Positions 54,795 through 62,746 of a stretch of 64,000 nucleotides of DNA are shown here, in pieces. This DNA comes from Magnetococcales bacterium (GTDB lineage Bacteria > Pseudomonadota > Magnetococcia > Magnetococcales > Magnetaquicoccaceae). The translations under genes were made by a program, and so were the position numbers. The stretch spans positions 1 through 64,000 of the forward strand of contig JADGAZ010000006.1 of assembly GCA_015231755.1 (NCBI GenBank), given 5' to 3'. The notes under the pieces are model-generated. The model saw only the letters and a list, made by a program, of their open reading frames with translations. It ran no database searches and had not been told where the DNA came from. Within the stretch, counting starts at the first letter, position 1; each line of letters begins with the position of its first letter.

Positions 54795-55819
54795 GGATAG
54801 TGACCGCATTCAAAAGCGGCGTTCAGCATGGCGTGTATGTTGGCTTCGGGGATGGCCAGGGGCATCACGCCGGTACCCAACAGAAAATGGCCCCCTGGCA
54901 TGCCGATCCGGCAGAGCCGTTGCACCTCGGCGCGGGTCTGTTCCGGGGTCCAGGTGATCATTTTGATGTCGTCGATCACCCCACAGGTCACGCCCCGATC
55001 CCCAATGAGTGTTTTGGCCTCTTCCAGACGGTCCAAGGGGCTGATGTAATAGACCCCGATTTTGAGGGCGTCCATGACCCGTTGAATCACCCGGTTGAAA
55101 GGAGCCATGCCGCAGTAATAGACGATTCCCCCGGTTCCGCCCGCCTCCAGGTCGCGGCGCATCCAGGGCAGGGAGAAACTTTCAAAGCGTTTCATGCCCA
55201 CAAAGGAGGGGGAACCGAAGGGGGTGGAGTAGACCAGAACATCTGCCCCCGCCTCCCGATAGGCCGCTGCCTGCTTTTGAAGGAGTTCCGAACACTTGGC
55301 CAACAGCCGATCACGCAGCGCCTCGGGGCCCGAGAGCAGCAGTTCCATCCAGCGTTCCATGCCCATCAGCAGGGCCGGCAGGGTGGTGGAGGCGGTCAGA
55401 TAGGCGCAGATGGGATATCGTCCCGCTGACTCCTGGCGCAGGATTCTCAGACAGCGGGCGGTCTCCTGCCAAGCCGGGTGATGGGTGATGTCGTCGGGCA
55501 CCGTCAGGCGATCGATGTCGTCCGGGGATTGGATGACAAAATCCGCCACATTGGGCGGGCCGTCCTCGGCGAAGAGAATCTCCTGGCAGCCGAACAGTTC
55601 GGCCTCCTTGCCGACATAAAAAAGGCTCCAGAGGTTGTCGTATCCGTAGCGTTCGCGCATGCGCAACTGGCCAGCGGCCACGTTTTCGCCGCTGGCGTAG
55701 TATTCTTTGAGGGGGAGTCCCAGTTCTCTGGCACCCTGATCCAGCAGATTGCAAAAAATCGGAATTCGGGGTGTGGGTTGCCCCAGGAGGGTGGCGCTGA
55801 GTATCTCTTTGGGGGTCAT
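54791..55819 (-). CDS. UroD-like corrinoid methyltransferase (MtaA/MtbA superfamily), altered zinc site
   Basis: The 342-residue protein has the uroporphyrinogen-decarboxylase-type fold common to MtaA/MtbA methyltransferases: IPIFCNLLDQGARELGL, FGCQEILFAEDGPPNVADFVI, the central CAYLTASTTLPALLMG and the C-terminal IPEANIHAMLNAA. These enzymes move methyl groups between a corrinoid protein and a thiol or other acceptor. Zinc in the MtaA type is held by an HxC pair and a later Cys. Here the first site reads YYCG and the later one GTGVMP with no Cys, so a different metal site or acceptor is likely. It is coupled by ATGA to both the corrinoid gene and DUF1638. Confidence 0.85.
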   Translation of the reverse strand: MTPKEILSATLLGQPTPRIPIFCNLLDQGARELGLPLKEYYASGENVAAGQLRMRERYGYDNLWSLFYVGKEAELFGCQEILFAEDGPPNVADFVIQSPDDIDRLTVPDDITHHPAWQETARCLRILRQESAGRYPICAYLTASTTLPALLMGMERWMELLLSGPEALRDRLLAKCSELLQKQAAAYREAGADVLVYSTPFGSPSFVGMKRFESFSLPWMRRDLEAGGTGGIVYYCGMAPFNRVIQRVMDALKIGVYYISPLDRLEEAKTLIGDRGVTCGVIDDIKMITWTPEQTRAEVQRLCRIGMPGGHFLLGTGVMPLAIPEANIHAMLNAAFECGHYP

Positions 55820-56484
55820 GGGCGTCGCACCTCCTGAATGAGATCGGTGATGACCTTGCCCGCGCTCACTCCGTCCGGTGCCCAACCATCGGCGCCCACG
55901 CTTTGGCAGAGCGTGTCGTCGAAGCGGTATGGCGCGCCGCCCACCACCAGGCGGATACGCGCTTCCAGGTTGTGTTCCTGCAGCAGACGCCGTACCTTGC
56001 GTGGTCCTTCGTCGCTTGTGGCGGTATGGACCATCATGGCCGAGATGGCGATCACCTGGGCGTCGAATGCCAACGCTTCCTGGATGAACCGTTCTGCCGG
56101 CACGTTCACCCCCAGATCCTTGACTTCCACCATCAGCGCCTTCAGGCATCCCATCACGATCCGTTTGCCCAGGGAGTGCAGATCCCCCCGCGCCGTACCC
56201 ATCACCACCCGACCGATTACCTGGGGGGGATGTTGAAACTGTTCCAGCATTTTTTCGGTGACCTCGGCGGCGATCTGGGCGGTCATGAAGTGTTGCGCCA
56301 GATTGGCATCCGGATCATGGGTGATGCGGGACATCATCTCTTCGACCGCTGGAATCACCACCTGGAATACCACCTCTTCCGGAGTGATTCCGTTGGCCAG
56401 GGCACCGTTCACTACCTGAAAGGCGGCCTGACGGTCGGTGTCGAACACCGCCTCGCTATAAGCCTGGATGATCTTTGTGATCAT
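55816..56484 (-). CDS. Corrinoid (B12-binding) methyl-carrier protein
   Basis: The 222-residue product has the helical cap domain (residues 1-85) and a cobalamin-binding Rossmann domain with the axial-histidine motif D101-L-H103-S-L-G106, followed by IVMGCLKALMVEVKDLGVNVP and the late GGAPYRFDDTLCQSVGADGWAPDG. This is the MtaC/MtbC/MtmC type that carries a methyl group on cobalt. Substrate specificity cannot be read. No substrate methyltransferase of the MtmB or MtaB type is visible in the window. It lies 43 bases after the activator gene and overlaps the UroD-like gene by ATGA. Confidence 0.93.
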   Translation of the reverse strand: MITKIIQAYSEAVFDTDRQAAFQVVNGALANGITPEEVVFQVVIPAVEEMMSRITHDPDANLAQHFMTAQIAAEVTEKMLEQFQHPPQVIGRVVMGTARGDLHSLGKRIVMGCLKALMVEVKDLGVNVPAERFIQEALAFDAQVIAISAMMVHTATSDEGPRKVRRLLQEHNLEARIRLVVGGAPYRFDDTLCQSVGADGWAPDGVSAGKVITDLIQEVRRP

Positions 56485-56527
56485 TGGTGGTTTTCAGATG
56501 GGGTCTTTTTGAATAAAAATCATAATT

Positions 56528-58132
56528 TTAATTGTTGATTGGCATGATATCACCGATGGCCCGCAAGTGCAAATGTTGAATGAATTCCTCTTCAAATCGC
56601 GTACTTGTCGAAAGGTTCACCGGGTGTATCACCGGGAGCCACTGTTGAAAGAGTTGCGCCCCGTTTGGGGAGAGCAAAGCCATTTCGCATCCTTGCAGGG
56701 CAGCGCCCGGCAGACTGTGGAGTTTTTCCGGGTTCAAGGGAGGGATGAGGCCCAATTGTTGGGCATGCAGCCCGTTGATGCCGTTGCCGAAGGCGCCGCA
56801 AATCCAGAGATGGTTCAAGTCACTCCAGGTCATCCGGGCTTGCTGGAGCAGGATCGACATGGCAGCGGCGCAGGCCGCCTTGGCCCGCTGGAAGGTATCC
56901 ACATCCTTGGGGGTGACGGTGATGTGGGGGTAATCGGGCAGAAGGGGGTATCCATTGGGACTGCAGGGAGAGGCGAAGCGTCCGGAGGGTTTCAGGATGG
57001 CTTGTTGGCGCAGCACAGCGATGGCGTCCAGCAGGCCGGAACCGCAAAAACCTTTGGGACTTTCTCCGTTGGTGACGTGGCAGGTCAGGGTGTCGTGTTG
57101 GCGGGTGATCCGATGGATGGCCCCTGTTTCGGCGTTCATGCCATGGCGGACTCCGGAGACTTCAAAGGCCGGGCCACCGGGTGTGGAGGTGATATACAGG
57201 GTCTGGCCATCCCACAGGGCCAATTCGATGTTGGTGCCCAGGTCCAGCAGCAGGGATCCGGGAGGGCCTTTGGGCAGTTGACTGGCCACCACGCCCGCCA
57301 ACAGGTCGGAGCCGATGAACGGGGAGACTGGCGGCAGCAGGGTGATTTGGGCGTTGGGCCATTCCCAATGCCGTTGCCAAGCGGCGGGGTCATCGGGTTG
57401 GCAGTGGATGGGCAGATGTTCGGCGTTTGGATCCAGGAGTGGGGTGGTGTTGGTGCCCGCCAGCAAAGTGAGCATGGCGGTATTGCCCACGATCATCACC
57501 TGACCGATTTTCTTCAGCATGGGTGTGACCTCCCCCAGATCGCGGGCGAGCATATCGCGGACGGCGTGGAGGATGGCTTCGCGCGGCAATTGGGCCAGTT
57601 CTGCGGCCCGTTGCGGGGTGCGGTTGGCTTCGGTCAAACGGTTGAGGATGTCGGCCCCGTGGATCTCCTGGGGATTGATTCCCCAGCGGCTGGCGATTCG
57701 ACGTTTGGCGGTGCGGTCCCACAAGGTGATACGCAAGTGGGTGGTTCCCAAGTCCACCGCCACGCCCAATGGATATGGGGAGGGGGTGGGTGGGGTGTTC
57801 GGGGGGTGATGCAGTTCTGGTGGCGGAATGCTTTTCCAGGGAGATGGCGCTGCCGGTTGGATCAATTGGAGTTCGCAGGGGCCTGCGGGGCGCAGTTGGC
57901 AAGCTAGGCGGTAGCCTTCCGCTCTTTGCGCCGGGGTGAGTTTTTCCCACTCCGAGCGGGTCGGTGGATTGCATGCTCCGTGGATCAGGAGAATGCAACA
58001 GGCGCCGCAACTGCCATTGCCCCCGCAGGAAGCACGTACCCGCAAGTGTGTGGTATCCAGCAATTCGCGGACCGATGCCCCTTGGATCAGCGCAAGGCGC
58101 AACAGCGTATCCCCACAGCGTATCGTCACCAT
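56528..58132 (-). CDS. Corrinoid activator: 2Fe-2S ferredoxin fused to ASKHA ATPase (RACO/RamA-like function)
   Basis: The 534-residue product begins with a plant-type ferredoxin domain, with cluster cysteines in SCGGNGSCGACC (C36, C42, C45) and YRLACQL near 78. A middle linker leads to an ASKHA (actin-like) ATPase from about 120 (VAVDLGTTHLRITLWD; SLLLDLGTNIELALWD; WICGAFGNGING). This is the reductive activator of corrinoid proteins (RACO/DUF4445), which uses ATP to return Co(II) to Co(I). The ATG at 58132 is chosen because homology begins there; the frame runs on to 58306. It heads the cluster. No B12 riboswitch was recognised upstream. Confidence 0.92.
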   Translation of the reverse strand: MVTIRCGDTLLRLALIQGASVRELLDTTHLRVRASCGGNGSCGACCILLIHGACNPPTRSEWEKLTPAQRAEGYRLACQLRPAGPCELQLIQPAAPSPWKSIPPPELHHPPNTPPTPSPYPLGVAVDLGTTHLRITLWDRTAKRRIASRWGINPQEIHGADILNRLTEANRTPQRAAELAQLPREAILHAVRDMLARDLGEVTPMLKKIGQVMIVGNTAMLTLLAGTNTTPLLDPNAEHLPIHCQPDDPAAWQRHWEWPNAQITLLPPVSPFIGSDLLAGVVASQLPKGPPGSLLLDLGTNIELALWDGQTLYITSTPGGPAFEVSGVRHGMNAETGAIHRITRQHDTLTCHVTNGESPKGFCGSGLLDAIAVLRQQAILKPSGRFASPCSPNGYPLLPDYPHITVTPKDVDTFQRAKAACAAAMSILLQQARMTWSDLNHLWICGAFGNGINGLHAQQLGLIPPLNPEKLHSLPGAALQGCEMALLSPNGAQLFQQWLPVIHPVNLSTSTRFEEEFIQHLHLRAIGDIMPINN

Positions 58133-58475
58133 TATTGATTCGTCCCGGCGTATGAATGGTCGCAACCGTCGAAACGGGTTATGGCCTCGGGTGCCCCCCG
58201 CGCATGCAATCTCCCTGATCCAGAAAAAAGAATTCCATGCCAGGAAGTCGTGGGTGAGGTCGCGTTTTTTGATACCAGGATGATACCAGAAACCAACCCC
58301 GCGCAACGAACGAATCTTTCCACCTTAGGGCACAGTGGATCGTTTTGATTTCTGAGCGGGAGAGGTGTCAGAGCGCATTGGATGCGATTGTCAATGCCGG
58401 CAAGAAGCGGTAGATTCTGGGGATTCCCTTTGAGAACGGTGTCTGCCATCCGGGCTTGCAACGTTCACCAACAAT
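58133..58475. other. 343-base intergenic stretch between divergent genes
   Basis: This region separates the minus-strand corrinoid cluster from the plus-strand DUF1643-like gene. It should hold both promoters. I see two GATACCAG copies near 58271-58290 and no believable ORF. A CCACTGTG on the minus strand near 58331 recalls a cobalamin-riboswitch piece, but the other conserved parts are absent or wrongly spaced. I see no tRNA or mobile element. Confidence 0.5.
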
Positions 58476-59216
58476 ATGAGACCAACAATGCCGCCCATGG
58501 TTCGTTCTGACGCCTTGTACGCCAAGGAGTTATCCAAAATTTTCAGCGTCTATGGCCGATTCTACCGTATCCGTCTGGGTGGGACCGAATATCCTTGTCG
58601 TTCGGTGTTGGAGTTGGTGGATCGAAGGACCCTCCCAGGATCCGACCCCAATGTTTGGGACAGCCATTCTCCAGATCTCCATGTGGTGATGATGAATCCC
58701 GGGTCATCGCATCCGCTTCCAGTCGATACCCCGATCTCCTCGGTTTCCACGCCTGCGGCTATTTCAAAGATTCGTCTCGTGCCGACCAGACCGGACAATA
58801 CCCAATATCAAATCATGAGAATCATGGTGGCCAGGGGGTACCGTCACGCACGCATCGTGAATCTGTCCGATTTGCGAGAACCCAAAAGTCCGGTGTTTCT
58901 GGGCATGGTGGAGACATTGCGTCATGTTGCCGGCGGAGAGGTTCACTCCTTGTTCTGCGAAGCGAGACAAGGCGAACGGGAACGAATACTGGCATCTTCC
59001 ACATCCGTGCCGGTGATTGTCGGCTGGGGGCGGCATCCAGGGTTGAAAGGGTTGGCGCAACAGTGTTTGGGAAAACTCAAGGATCGGATCCTGGTGGGTG
59101 CTCCTGTGGACCGGGAACCCTGTCTGTTCGCCCACCCAAGCCCCATGTTGCAAAGCATGAAGGATGCCTGGCTTGCAGCTGTACTGGCGCAGTTGGTCCC
59201 CGGATTGCCGACTTGA
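58476..59216 (+). CDS. DUF1643-like protein
   Basis: The 246-residue product resembles DUF1643: LHVVMMNPGSSHPLP near residue 70, a D-N-T-Q-Y motif near 108, GYRHARIVNLSDLREPKSP near 122 and VPVIVGWGRHPGLKGLAQ near 178. This family is scattered in accessory regions; its function is unknown. It has no signal peptide or membrane helix. The Shine-Dalgarno is poor (AATATG context), so an ATG at 58488 or 58497 is possible. It stands alone, convergent with the Rpn-type gene, sharing an inverted repeat between the stops. Confidence 0.65.
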   Translation: MRPTMPPMVRSDALYAKELSKIFSVYGRFYRIRLGGTEYPCRSVLELVDRRTLPGSDPNVWDSHSPDLHVVMMNPGSSHPLPVDTPISSVSTPAAISKIRLVPTRPDNTQYQIMRIMVARGYRHARIVNLSDLREPKSPVFLGMVETLRHVAGGEVHSLFCEARQGERERILASSTSVPVIVGWGRHPGLKGLAQQCLGKLKDRILVGAPVDREPCLFAHPSPMLQSMKDAWLAAVLAQLVPGLPT

Positions 59217-59278
59217 GCCTGAATGGCTTCCAACCAAGGTTCAGCCGATTCTGGATGTGACCACCCAGGGATCCTCAT

Positions 59279-59321
59279 GTGACGGGGGCGACCTTCCCAG
59301 TCCGGTGACATCCCCCGTCAC
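59279..59321. terminator. Inverted repeat between convergent genes
   Basis: GTGACGGGGG (59279-59288) and CCCCCGTCAC (59312-59321) are perfect 10-bp arms with a 23-base loop. They lie between the DUF1643-like gene and the Rpn-type gene and include the Rpn stop codon. There is no T-run, so a rho-independent function is uncertain; it may act as a transcript-stabilising hairpin. Confidence 0.5.
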
Positions 59322-60286
59322 GATATGAATACCTCATCCACAGAGTTGGCGAACACGAAGTTGTCGCTCCATGCTTCGATTCGTTCCAGGTCCGCCGAGT
59401 TCACCTTTGCGGCCACCCAGTCTGGTATTTGGCCAAATTTGCGACGCATCTGTTTGAGCAGCATGGAAGCCGCTTCTTCCTGTCGTCCTTCCTGTCGTCC
59501 GATTTGTCTCCCTCTCCGTTCACCCTTGGCAATCATATCCTGTGCGAACATGGACATCATTTTTTCTTCCTCCTCGGGACGTACTCTGCGAATGATCTCA
59601 CGTACCATCGGTTCGTCGTAACTGCGGTAGGTCTCCACCACGTAACGCATGAGGAATCGAAAGTCCTCATCCGGAATTCCGACCAGTGCTTCGACCAGCA
59701 ACTCTTTCACCTCAATTTGTTGGCCATCGCGGGTCGCGTATTTCGCCGCCAACAGCCACGCCCGCAGGCTGGGTTGACGGGATAGTTGCCGATCGTCAAT
59801 CCGGCCCAGATCTAGCACCGTGAACCGGAAATTCAGCAGATACGGACGCCAACCCGTTTCAGCGTCCACCAGGGCCAGAAATTCATCCGGGATCCGCCAG
59901 ATGGCCGAGCCATGATAGAATACAAAGGGGATGATGGCCGGAAGATGTTTCCACTCTGGATTTTCGCGTTCCCATTGCTTCAATGCCTCGATCAGGTATT
60001 TCAGCAATTGCCACCCGATACGCGCGTCGGGAGCGCTCTTGTGCTCAATCAGCACGTACAACAAAGCGGCCCGACCGGTGATCGTCTTGACCCGGTAGAG
60101 TCGGTCCGTCAGGTGGGCGCGCAGTTCCTCATCGACGAATGAACCATCCATCAACTCCGGTGGATCGGGGGACAGCACCTCCACCACTGCTTTTGGCAAC
60201 CGTTCCCGCAGCAACGTTCCCGCCGTATCCGGATTGGAAAGCAAAGCCTTCAGGAATCGGTCGTGGGGATGAATCATATCAGTCAT
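59318..60286 (-). CDS. Rpn-family PD-(D/E)XK nuclease (YhgA-like)
   Basis: The 322-residue product matches the Rpn/transposase_31 family: IHPHDRFLKALLSNPDTAGTLL at the start, DEELRAHLTDRLYRVKT with the catalytic Asp, LLYVLIEHKSAPD with the ExK pair near residues 80-90, and IIPFVFYHGSAIW. A C-terminal charged tail contains GRQIGRQEGRQEE. These proteins are DNA nucleases that promote recombination and are often found as accessory genes. Active-site residues look intact. The ATG at 60286 has GAAGG upstream; a longer frame to 60388 is rejected. It sits next to a tRNA-Ile gene on the same strand. Confidence 0.9.
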   Translation of the reverse strand: MTDMIHPHDRFLKALLSNPDTAGTLLRERLPKAVVEVLSPDPPELMDGSFVDEELRAHLTDRLYRVKTITGRAALLYVLIEHKSAPDARIGWQLLKYLIEALKQWERENPEWKHLPAIIPFVFYHGSAIWRIPDEFLALVDAETGWRPYLLNFRFTVLDLGRIDDRQLSRQPSLRAWLLAAKYATRDGQQIEVKELLVEALVGIPDEDFRFLMRYVVETYRSYDEPMVREIIRRVRPEEEEKMMSMFAQDMIAKGERRGRQIGRQEGRQEEAASMLLKQMRRKFGQIPDWVAAKVNSADLERIEAWSDNFVFANSVDEVFIS

Positions 60287-60471
60287 TGGACCTTCGCGAC
60301 CGCTGGAATCTCTATCTTGTCTTTGATTTTCGTGAAAATCCGCTTCAGTGTCCAGTGAAATCAAACGGCCTGCGCGCCAAATAGCCAAGCAAGGGGGATT
60401 CGCTCGGGGCGGATGGGGTTTGGGGTGGGGGTGGTCTTGTTGCGTGTTGAAAAGACTGGACTTTTTTGAAC

Positions 60472-60496
60472 AAAAAAGCCGCCCCGAAGGGCGGCC
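60472..60496 (-). terminator. Rho-independent terminator after tRNA-Ile
   Basis: On the minus strand the sequence reads as a 7-bp GC stem (GCCGCCC/GGGCGGC) with a TTCG-type tetraloop, followed by a T-run (60477-60472). It lies 32 bases after the end of tRNA-Ile and is oriented for it. Confidence 0.85.
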
Positions 60497-60527
60497 TTGA
60501 TGATGAGAATCTTAATTTTTTAAAAAA

Positions 60528-60604
<77 letters not shown>

Positions 60605-60623
60605 TTGCTGTGTAACAGGGCCA

Positions 60624-60652
60624 TTTATACACGGTTTGAGGAAGGGGGTCAA
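60624..60652 (-). promoter_or_regulatory. Sigma-70-type promoter of tRNA-Ile
   Basis: On the minus strand TTGACC (60652-60647) and TATAAA (60629-60624) are separated by 17 bases, and the tRNA 5' end lies 20 bases downstream. This is close to the sigma-70 consensus. Confidence 0.75.
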
Positions 60653-60698
60653 GGGGTGGAATCGTTATTTTTTGCGAGAGAGTTTTTTCTAAGGAAGG

Positions 60699-60728
60699 TT
60701 GACAATGGGGGGCGTTTTGGGCCAAACT
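60699..60728 (+). promoter_or_regulatory. Probable promoter of tRNA-Ser(GCT)
   Basis: TTGACA at 60699-60704 is a perfect -35 box. CAAACT at 60723-60728 (18-base spacing) is a weak -10. The tRNA begins 17 bases further on. Confidence 0.5.
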
Positions 60729-60744
60729 GTTGATCGACCCCCAA

Positions 60745-60835
60745 GGAGAGATGGCCGAGCCGGCTGAAGGCGGCACCCTGCTAAGGTGTTATACTCGAAA
60801 GGGTATCGAGGGTTCGAATCCCTCTCTCTCCGCCA
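60745..60835 (+). tRNA. tRNA-Ser (GCT)
   Basis: A 91-base class II tRNA: acceptor GGAGAGA/TCTCTCC, anticodon arm CACCCTGCTAAGGTG with anticodon GCT, a long variable arm (TTATACTCGAAAGGGTATC), T-arm GGGTTCGAATCCC and an encoded CCA. The long variable arm supports serine. Confidence 0.97.
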
Positions 60836-60967
60836 TTTGTTCCTGCCGTTCGTTGTGCCTGCCGGTTTCATCCCTTGTCGATCAAGATCCTCTCAAGGTA
60901 ACCTGTCCGAATGAACGCGTACAGCCCAAGGCTGCTCAACGCCTTTTTTTGGTGATTGTTCTGGGCA

Positions 60968-61336
60968 ATGGAGAAGGGAATGGATTCGACACCCCCTGAA
61001 ACGGCTTTCTATGATCTTCATGTTTTCTGTTGTGTCAATTCCCGGGATCCCGGCCATCCCCGAGGGGATTGTTCCCGCAGAGGGTCGGTGGCGTTGCATG
61101 CCTATCTGAAAGGGCGTGTCAAGTCGCTGCCGAATGTTGGCAGCGTGCGCATCAACCAGTCCGGCTGTCTGGACCGCTGTGAACTGGGGCCGGTGATGGT
61201 GATCTATCCGGAGGGTGTCTGGTATCATTATCGTACCCCGGAGGACGTGGATGAAATCCTGGATCGCCACATTGTTTCGGGCGAACGGGTATACCGACTG
61301 CTTCTCAACAACGACGCGCTTCATCCTCCGGTCTGA
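60968..61336 (+). CDS. Thioredoxin-fold 2Fe-2S ferredoxin
   Basis: The 122-residue product matches the thioredoxin-like (Shethna-type, COG3411) 2Fe-2S ferredoxins: LHVFCCVNSRDPGHPRGDC near residues 15-33 and VRINQSGCLDRCELGPVMVIYP near 60-80. This gives the C-x(n)-C and C-x3-C ligand spacing. The partner reactions are unknown. Possible starts are TTG 60956, ATG 60968 and ATG 60980; 60968 is used here. The DUF2155 and TadA-like genes follow on the same strand. Confidence 0.88.
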   Translation: MEKGMDSTPPETAFYDLHVFCCVNSRDPGHPRGDCSRRGSVALHAYLKGRVKSLPNVGSVRINQSGCLDRCELGPVMVIYPEGVWYHYRTPEDVDEILDRHIVSGERVYRLLLNNDALHPPV

Positions 61337-61360
61337 TCGAACCATCCGGGAAACAGGGCG

Positions 61361-61921
61361 ATGAACAAAACCAAACAGACATTCCGAATCTGGCCGTGGC
61401 TTCTGGTGATGGTGGCGATTGGTGGGGTGGTGGGATATGTCAAGAACATGCCCGAACCATTGACCAAGGCCCGATTCATCTCCGTGGACACCAAGGACAC
61501 CAACAAAACCCCCCGATTGCCTTTGGCTCCCCATGTCCACCAGTTGCGTGCTCGTCCCGACGAGGCCATGGCCCGTGCCACCACCGGTCTGCCCATGCGT
61601 TTCCGGTTGATGGACAAACGTACCATGCGCATCGATCAACTGGTGATCGCCGTGGGTGAACTGCACGCCACCCCCTGGGGAGGTTGGATCCTGCCTCGGG
61701 CCTACGCGCCGGATCTGGTGATCCGGGAAGGGGAGGCGGTGCATGGTCCCGAGGGACATGTCAATCCGGCGGTGTGGGTGGAGTTGAAAAACTCGGATCA
61801 GAAATCCTTCTATGAAGGGTGGCTCTTCGCCCGGGATTCGGCCCAGACCGCCTGGGATCATCCTCGCTTTGATTTGACCTTTCTGGGGGTCGCCGTCGAG
61901 GCCCCGCCCGAGAAACGATGA
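61361..61921 (+). CDS. DUF2155 membrane-anchored protein
   Basis: The 186-residue product has one N-terminal membrane helix (about residues 9-27) and then the DUF2155 pattern: FRLMDKRTMRIDQLVIAVGEL near 87, ELKNSDQKSFYEGWLFARDS near 145 and DHPRFDLTFLGV. DUF2155 proteins are common in alphaproteobacteria and magnetococci; their function is unknown, and they are predicted to be periplasmic. It starts 25 bases after the ferredoxin gene and overlaps the deaminase gene by ATGA. Confidence 0.83.
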   Translation: MNKTKQTFRIWPWLLVMVAIGGVVGYVKNMPEPLTKARFISVDTKDTNKTPRLPLAPHVHQLRARPDEAMARATTGLPMRFRLMDKRTMRIDQLVIAVGELHATPWGGWILPRAYAPDLVIREGEAVHGPEGHVNPAVWVELKNSDQKSFYEGWLFARDSAQTAWDHPRFDLTFLGVAVEAPPEKR

Positions 61922-62379
61922 GTGACTGGCTGTCTGCCGAGGGGGCGGCGGCCTTGTTGGCTCTGGTTGGCGCCGCCGAGGCGGGTGCCCGGGATGAGGT
62001 GCCGGTGGGGGCGGTGTTGACCGATGCGCTGGGTCGAATCCTCGGGGTGTGCGGCAATCTTTGCGTGAGCAACGCCGATCCGGTGGGACATGCCGAAATG
62101 CGGGTGATGCGGCAGGTGGCCCGATGCCTCGACAATTATCGACTCACCGCAACCCGGATGGCCGTGTCTTTGGAACCGTGTCCCATGTGCCGCGAGGCCG
62201 CCTCCCTGGCCAGAGTGGACCAAATCCGCTTCGCGGCGCGTCGGGAGGGTGGTTTTGCGGAGGTGGTGGATCCGTTTTTGGCTCAGGATGCGGAATATGG
62301 GGCCTCTTCGGTGGCGTTGTTGCAATTTTTTTTCTCGGAGAGACGTGCGGACTTGAATTCTTCCGGAAAGTCTGTTTAA
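61918..62379 (+). CDS. TadA-like tRNA adenosine / nucleoside deaminase
   Basis: The 153-residue product has the zinc deaminase motifs HAEMRVMRQ near residue 59 (HAE) and EPCPMCREAASLARV near 85 (PCxxC), plus VPVGAV near 28. TadA converts adenosine to inosine at the wobble base of tRNA-Arg. Downstream of the zinc site the usual GA-x(n)-S block is replaced by REGGFAEVVDP, so it may be a diverged TadA or another cytosine/guanine deaminase. The ATG overlaps DUF2155 as ATGA. Confidence 0.78.
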   Translation: MSDWLSAEGAAALLALVGAAEAGARDEVPVGAVLTDALGRILGVCGNLCVSNADPVGHAEMRVMRQVARCLDNYRLTATRMAVSLEPCPMCREAASLARVDQIRFAARREGGFAEVVDPFLAQDAEYGASSVALLQFFFSERRADLNSSGKSV

Positions 62380-62460
62380 ATCCCCTGATTCCGACGATGA
62401 GGCGCTTGATTGAGTCGCCGCTCTTCGGAAAAGCCATCCGCGGTGGCGTTTTGGATTCGC

Positions 62461-62550
62461 GGAGAGATGACCGAGCGGTTGAAGGTGCACGCCTGGAAAG
62501 CGTGTGTACTCTAATCAGTACCGAGGGTTCGAATCCCTCTCTCTCCGCCA
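62461..62550 (+). tRNA. tRNA-Ser (GGA)
   Basis: A 90-base class II tRNA: acceptor GGAGAGA/TCTCTCC, anticodon arm CACGCCTGGAAAGCGTG with anticodon GGA, a long variable arm (TGTACTCTAATCAGTAC), T-arm GGGTTCGAATCCC and an encoded CCA. Acceptor and T-arm match the other tRNA-Ser in this window. Confidence 0.97.
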
Positions 62551-62608
62551 TTATCCCACCCCATTGTCTGTCCTTTGGAAGTTCACCCTTCCTTGCTTTT
62601 GGATCAGT

Positions 62609-62726
62609 GGGCGGCGTTGATGGTCAGGTCATGCGCAACAAAAACCCGTGAACCCCGTCAGGACCGGAAGGTAGCAGCGGCAGCGGGACCTTTTGTGTGC
62701 CGTATACCACCTGACCGGAGCCGCCC
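62609..62726 (+). ncRNA. ffs: 4.5S / SRP RNA
   Basis: The apical signature GTGAACCCCGTCAGGACCGG followed by AAGGTAGCAGC is the conserved SRP domain IV (GTCAGG..GGAAGGTAGCAGC). Arms GGGCGGC (62609-62615) with GGTCAGGT and ACCTGACC with GCCGCCC (62720-62726) pair to close the hairpin, giving about 118 bases. This small SRP RNA binds Ffh. The 5' and 3' ends are set from the pairing, not from a promoter. dnaX begins 20 bases further on. Confidence 0.93.
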
Positions 62727-62746
62727 TTAATTTTCGGGTACTCCTC

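Noticed and set aside
58133-58475. Cobalamin riboswitch upstream of the corrinoid cluster
   Set aside because: A CCACTGTG-like string is present on the minus strand, but the other conserved boxes are absent or about 50 bases too far away.
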